This document shows positions 51,506-53,261 of a DNA stretch of 53,261 nt, piece by piece. Every line of letters begins with the position of its first letter. Position 1 is the first letter of the stretch. Source of the stretch: an uncultured Phycisphaerae bacterium (GTDB lineage: Bacteria; Planctomycetota; Phycisphaerae; UBA1845; PWPN01); the NCBI GenBank assembly GCA_938005315.1, contig CALLOB010000032.1:1-53261 (forward strand), written 5' to 3'. The translations under genes and the position numbers were made by a program. The notes beneath the pieces were generated by a model, which saw only the letters and a list, made by a program, of their open reading frames with translations, did no database searches and was not told the DNA's origin.

Positions 51506-52579
51506 GTGGCCAGGATCGCGAACAAGCAGGGCGACAAGCCCGTCGGCGGCAAGTACCGTTTCTCGTTCGGACCGTGGAACATCAGCGAGGGGGCGGATCC
51601 CTTCGGCCCGCCGGTGCGCAAGCCGGTGGCCTTCGCCCGCAAGCTGAAGGTCTACCGCAAGCTGGGCTTCACCGGCGTGCAGTTCCATGACGACGACGCC
51701 GTGCCGGATCTGGACCGGATCTCGGCGAAAGCGGCGGTGGCTCAGGCGGCCAAACTCGGCAGGATCCTCAAGAGCGAGGGCCTGGAGCCGGAGTTCGTGG
51801 CCCCGCGGCTGTGGGAGAGCCCCCGCACCATCGACGGGGCCTACACGTCCAACGACCCGGCCTGCCGCAGGTACGCGATCGAGCGCTCCCTGCTGGCCAT
51901 CGATATCGCCGCGGCCCTGGGCACGAAGAACATCGTCCTGTGGCTGGCCCGCGAGGGCACTTACATCCGCGAGGCCAAGAACGCCCGCCTCGCCCACGAC
52001 CACCTGCTGACGGCCATCAACCGGATGCTGGCCCACCACCCCGACATCCGCATCATGATCGAGCCCAAGCCCAACGAGCCGATGGATCACGCCTACCTGC
52101 CGACCATCGGCCACGCCATCGCCATCGCCTACCTCTCGGACGACCCGTCGCGCGTCGGCGGGCTGATCGAGACCGCCCACGCCAAGCTCGCGGGGCTGGA
52201 CCCCTCCGATGAGATGGCCTTCGCCCTGTTCCACAAGAAGCTCTGGAGCGTGCACCTCAACGACCAGAACGGCCTGAAGTTCGACGAGGACCGCAACTTC
52301 GGGGCCGTCAACCTGCGCGAGGCCTTCAACCAGGTCCGCGTGCTCGACGAGGCCGGTTACGGCTGGAACGGCGAGTACGTCGGGCTGGACGTCAAGACCT
52401 TCCGCACCCAGAAGCAGGAGAAGGAAACCGCCCACCTGGCCAACAGCAAGCGCTTCTTCGAGCTGATGGTCCACAAGGTCCGCACCTTCGACCGCAAGGC
52501 CGAGAGCCAGTGCATCAAGGCCCGCGACTACGAGGGCCTGGAACGCCTGGTGATCGAGCACCTCCTGGGCGCCGACTGA
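51506..52579 (+). CDS. xylA: Xylose isomerase (class I-like)
   Basis: 357 residues, near the actinobacterial class I length (about 390). Catalytic His61 in GVQFHDDDAVPD; metal-site Glu186 and Lys188 in IEPKPNEP; ETAHAKLAG (Glu/His of the second metal site); HLNDQNGLKFDEDRNFG (Asp ligands) and YVGLDVKTFRT (last Asp). All positions match class I xylose isomerase, which interconverts D-xylose and D-xylulose (and glucose/fructose) with two divalent cations. The GTG at 51506 follows AAAGGAAC by 8 bases and was chosen over an upstream codon at 51446 without an SD. No xylulokinase or transporter adjoins, so the physiological sugar is uncertain. Confidence 0.88.
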   Translation: MARIANKQGDKPVGGKYRFSFGPWNISEGADPFGPPVRKPVAFARKLKVYRKLGFTGVQFHDDDAVPDLDRISAKAAVAQAAKLGRILKSEGLEPEFVAPRLWESPRTIDGAYTSNDPACRRYAIERSLLAIDIAAALGTKNIVLWLAREGTYIREAKNARLAHDHLLTAINRMLAHHPDIRIMIEPKPNEPMDHAYLPTIGHAIAIAYLSDDPSRVGGLIETAHAKLAGLDPSDEMAFALFHKKLWSVHLNDQNGLKFDEDRNFGAVNLREAFNQVRVLDEAGYGWNGEYVGLDVKTFRTQKQEKETAHLANSKRFFELMVHKVRTFDRKAESQCIKARDYEGLERLVIEHLLGAD

Positions 52580-52620
52580 CCGGGCCGGGGGCGCGGGAGC
52601 CGGCGCCACCGGAGCACCGC

Positions 52621-53031
52621 ATGCCACAACCGCCGCCACGGCGAAAAGCGTGGATCCGGCCGGCCGGTCCTGCCGCCGCCCCGGCGGTCCTGTGGACCGC
52701 CGGCATGCTCGGGCGGCTGACGGTGCGCGACGGCTTCGTGCCCGCCTCGACGCTCTGGTACGCGACCTCCGTCGTCGTGCTGGCCGCCGTCGCCGGGCTG
52801 GCCGGGCTGTCGGCGGGCTTCGACTGCGCATTCGCGACCGCCGGACGGGGCCACCACGCCACCTGGCCGGTGCCCTGCCCGCTGCTGGCGATCGACCATG
52901 TGAGGGTCAGCCGCGGGCTGCGGGTGGCCTCCTGCGCCCTTCCCTGGACGTGGCGATCGGATCACCTTCCGGGGGGCGTCGGCCTCTTGCCTGCCGGAAA
53001 TCCGCCGGCGACCCTGGCCACTGATCGTTGA
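52621..53031 (+). pseudogene. Internally deleted endonuclease/exonuclease/phosphatase (EEP) family gene
   Basis: 136 codons. The first 60 residues resemble the membrane-spanning N-terminus of planctomycete EEP proteins (RDGFVPASTLWYATSVVVLA). Then, without a catalytic core, the reading jumps to what looks like the extreme C-terminus: DCAFATAGRGHHATWPVP, IDHVRVSRGLRV and RSDHLPGGVGLLP, the last corresponding to the conserved SDH motif. An intact gene would have some 150-200 residues between, including the QE and DxNxxP sites. The frame stays open, so the remnant may still be translated, but it cannot be a nuclease. The ATG at 52621 has CGGAGC at 7 bases, 41 bases after xylA. An assembly deletion is the alternative. 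Confidence 0.6.
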
Positions 53032-53049
53032 AGGCGTCTTGTCGCCTTC
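53030..53049 (+). terminator. Hairpin at the end of the EEP remnant
   Basis: GAAGGCG (53030-53036), six-base loop, CGCCTTC (53043-53049), a perfect 7-bp stem overlapping the stop codon. No T-tract follows. Confidence 0.4.
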
Positions 53050-53067
53050 GGGCTAGGCTCCTATGAT
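53039..53067 (+). promoter_or_regulatory. Putative promoter overlapping the terminator hairpin
   Basis: TTGTCG (53039-53044; 4 of 6), 17-base spacer, TATGAT (53062-53067; 5 of 6). It would drive the partial gene at the window edge. Confidence 0.4.
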
Positions 53068-53168
53068 CCTCGTGAAATACGTAACGAAGTCAGCACGCCG
53101 GCGCCCGGGCATGGGGCGGTCGTCGCGGATCTGACGCAATCGCCGCGGATCTGAAACATCCGCAGAGC

Positions 53169-53261
53169 ATGAAGCCGGCCAGCATGAGCCAGACGGCCTA
53201 TCAGCCCGCCCAGTTCGTTCGCCAGCAGGACGCCGCACCGGCCGTCGGCGGCGAGCTGTGG
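53169..53261 (+). CDS. Possible start of a further gene, cut by the window edge
   Basis: 31 codons open to the window end (MKPASMSQTAYQPAQFVRQQ...). No strong SD, no recognisable domain. A second ATG at the sixth codon is an alternative start. Supported mainly by the likely promoter about 100 bases upstream. Confidence 0.3.
   Translation, partial: MKPASMSQTAYQPAQFVRQQDAAPAVGGELW

Noticed and set aside
53053-53238. Minus-strand small gene at the right edge
   Set aside because: Arg/Pro-rich 61 codons without SD. The opposite strand has a better promoter and start.
1-53261. tRNA/rRNA genes, CRISPR arrays, insertion sequences or prophage
   Set aside because: Scanned by eye for T-arm consensus, direct-repeat arrays, transposase motifs and terminal inverted repeats. 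None found; small RNA genes could still be missed.

Overview
The window is about 53 kb of GC-rich bacterial chromosome. It most resembles a Planctomycetota genome, probably class Phycisphaerae. The signs are: prepilin-type proteins carrying FTLIEVL and a C-terminal H...DG motif; a PEP-CTERM protein; very large secreted proteins with EF-hand/dockerin-like pairs and a CGNGIDDDC motif; DUF1080 and ThuA sugar-acid-type domains; and many secreted TIM-barrel isomerases. High GC leaves long open frames antisense to real genes, and these are not listed. No tRNA, rRNA, CRISPR array or insertion sequence was recognised.

Layout. 30-3273: NCS1 permease, ArsC-like phosphatase-fold protein and NrnA. 3473-12341: a surface/secretion locus with a 1307-residue multidomain exported protein, a zinc-ribbon membrane protein, two prepilin-like proteins and a PEP-CTERM protein that shares its beta-propeller-like module with the large protein. 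12622-16491: two DUF3352-like exported proteins, the first ending in a GspG-like pseudopilin domain. 16768-19735: PhyH dioxygenase and CstA. 19789-23727 (minus strand): YceH, a secreted sugar isomerase and a ThuA-DUF1080-isomerase triple fusion. 24156-31397: an orphan EutA, two metallophosphoesterases, YidC and a TMTC-like membrane protein. 31799-36073: a 1424-residue M4 metallopeptidase with Ig-like and thrombospondin-3 repeats and a C-terminal anchor.

36205-43214 (minus strand): a HAL2-type nucleotidase and a sugar isomerase, then the most interesting unit, a compact five-gene operon (43214 to 38332). It encodes an Ala/Pro-rich protein, a long coiled-coil protein, a formylglycine-generating-enzyme-fold protein, a zinc-ribbon P-loop GTPase and a GAP1-N2-like GTPase-associated protein. 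Overlapping reading frames (ATGA at 42465/42462, 22 nt at 39450/39429) and a terminator-like hairpin downstream argue that it works as one system. The GTPase and GAP1 pairing resembles GTPase-centred conflict or signalling systems described by comparative genomics.

43438-46494 (minus strand): a PIG-L deacetylase, GT4 glycosyltransferase and six-hairpin glycosidase, probably for a glycan or glycoside. 46711-51390: AcpS, a large exported glycosidase-like protein and a BtuF-type binding protein. 51506-53261: a xylose isomerase, a truncated endonuclease/exonuclease/phosphatase remnant and the start of one more possible gene. Most apparent terminators are long GC hairpins without a U-tract. Starts were moved to internal ATG, GTG or TTG codons where a Shine-Dalgarno sequence, gene overlap or likely promoter decided it.
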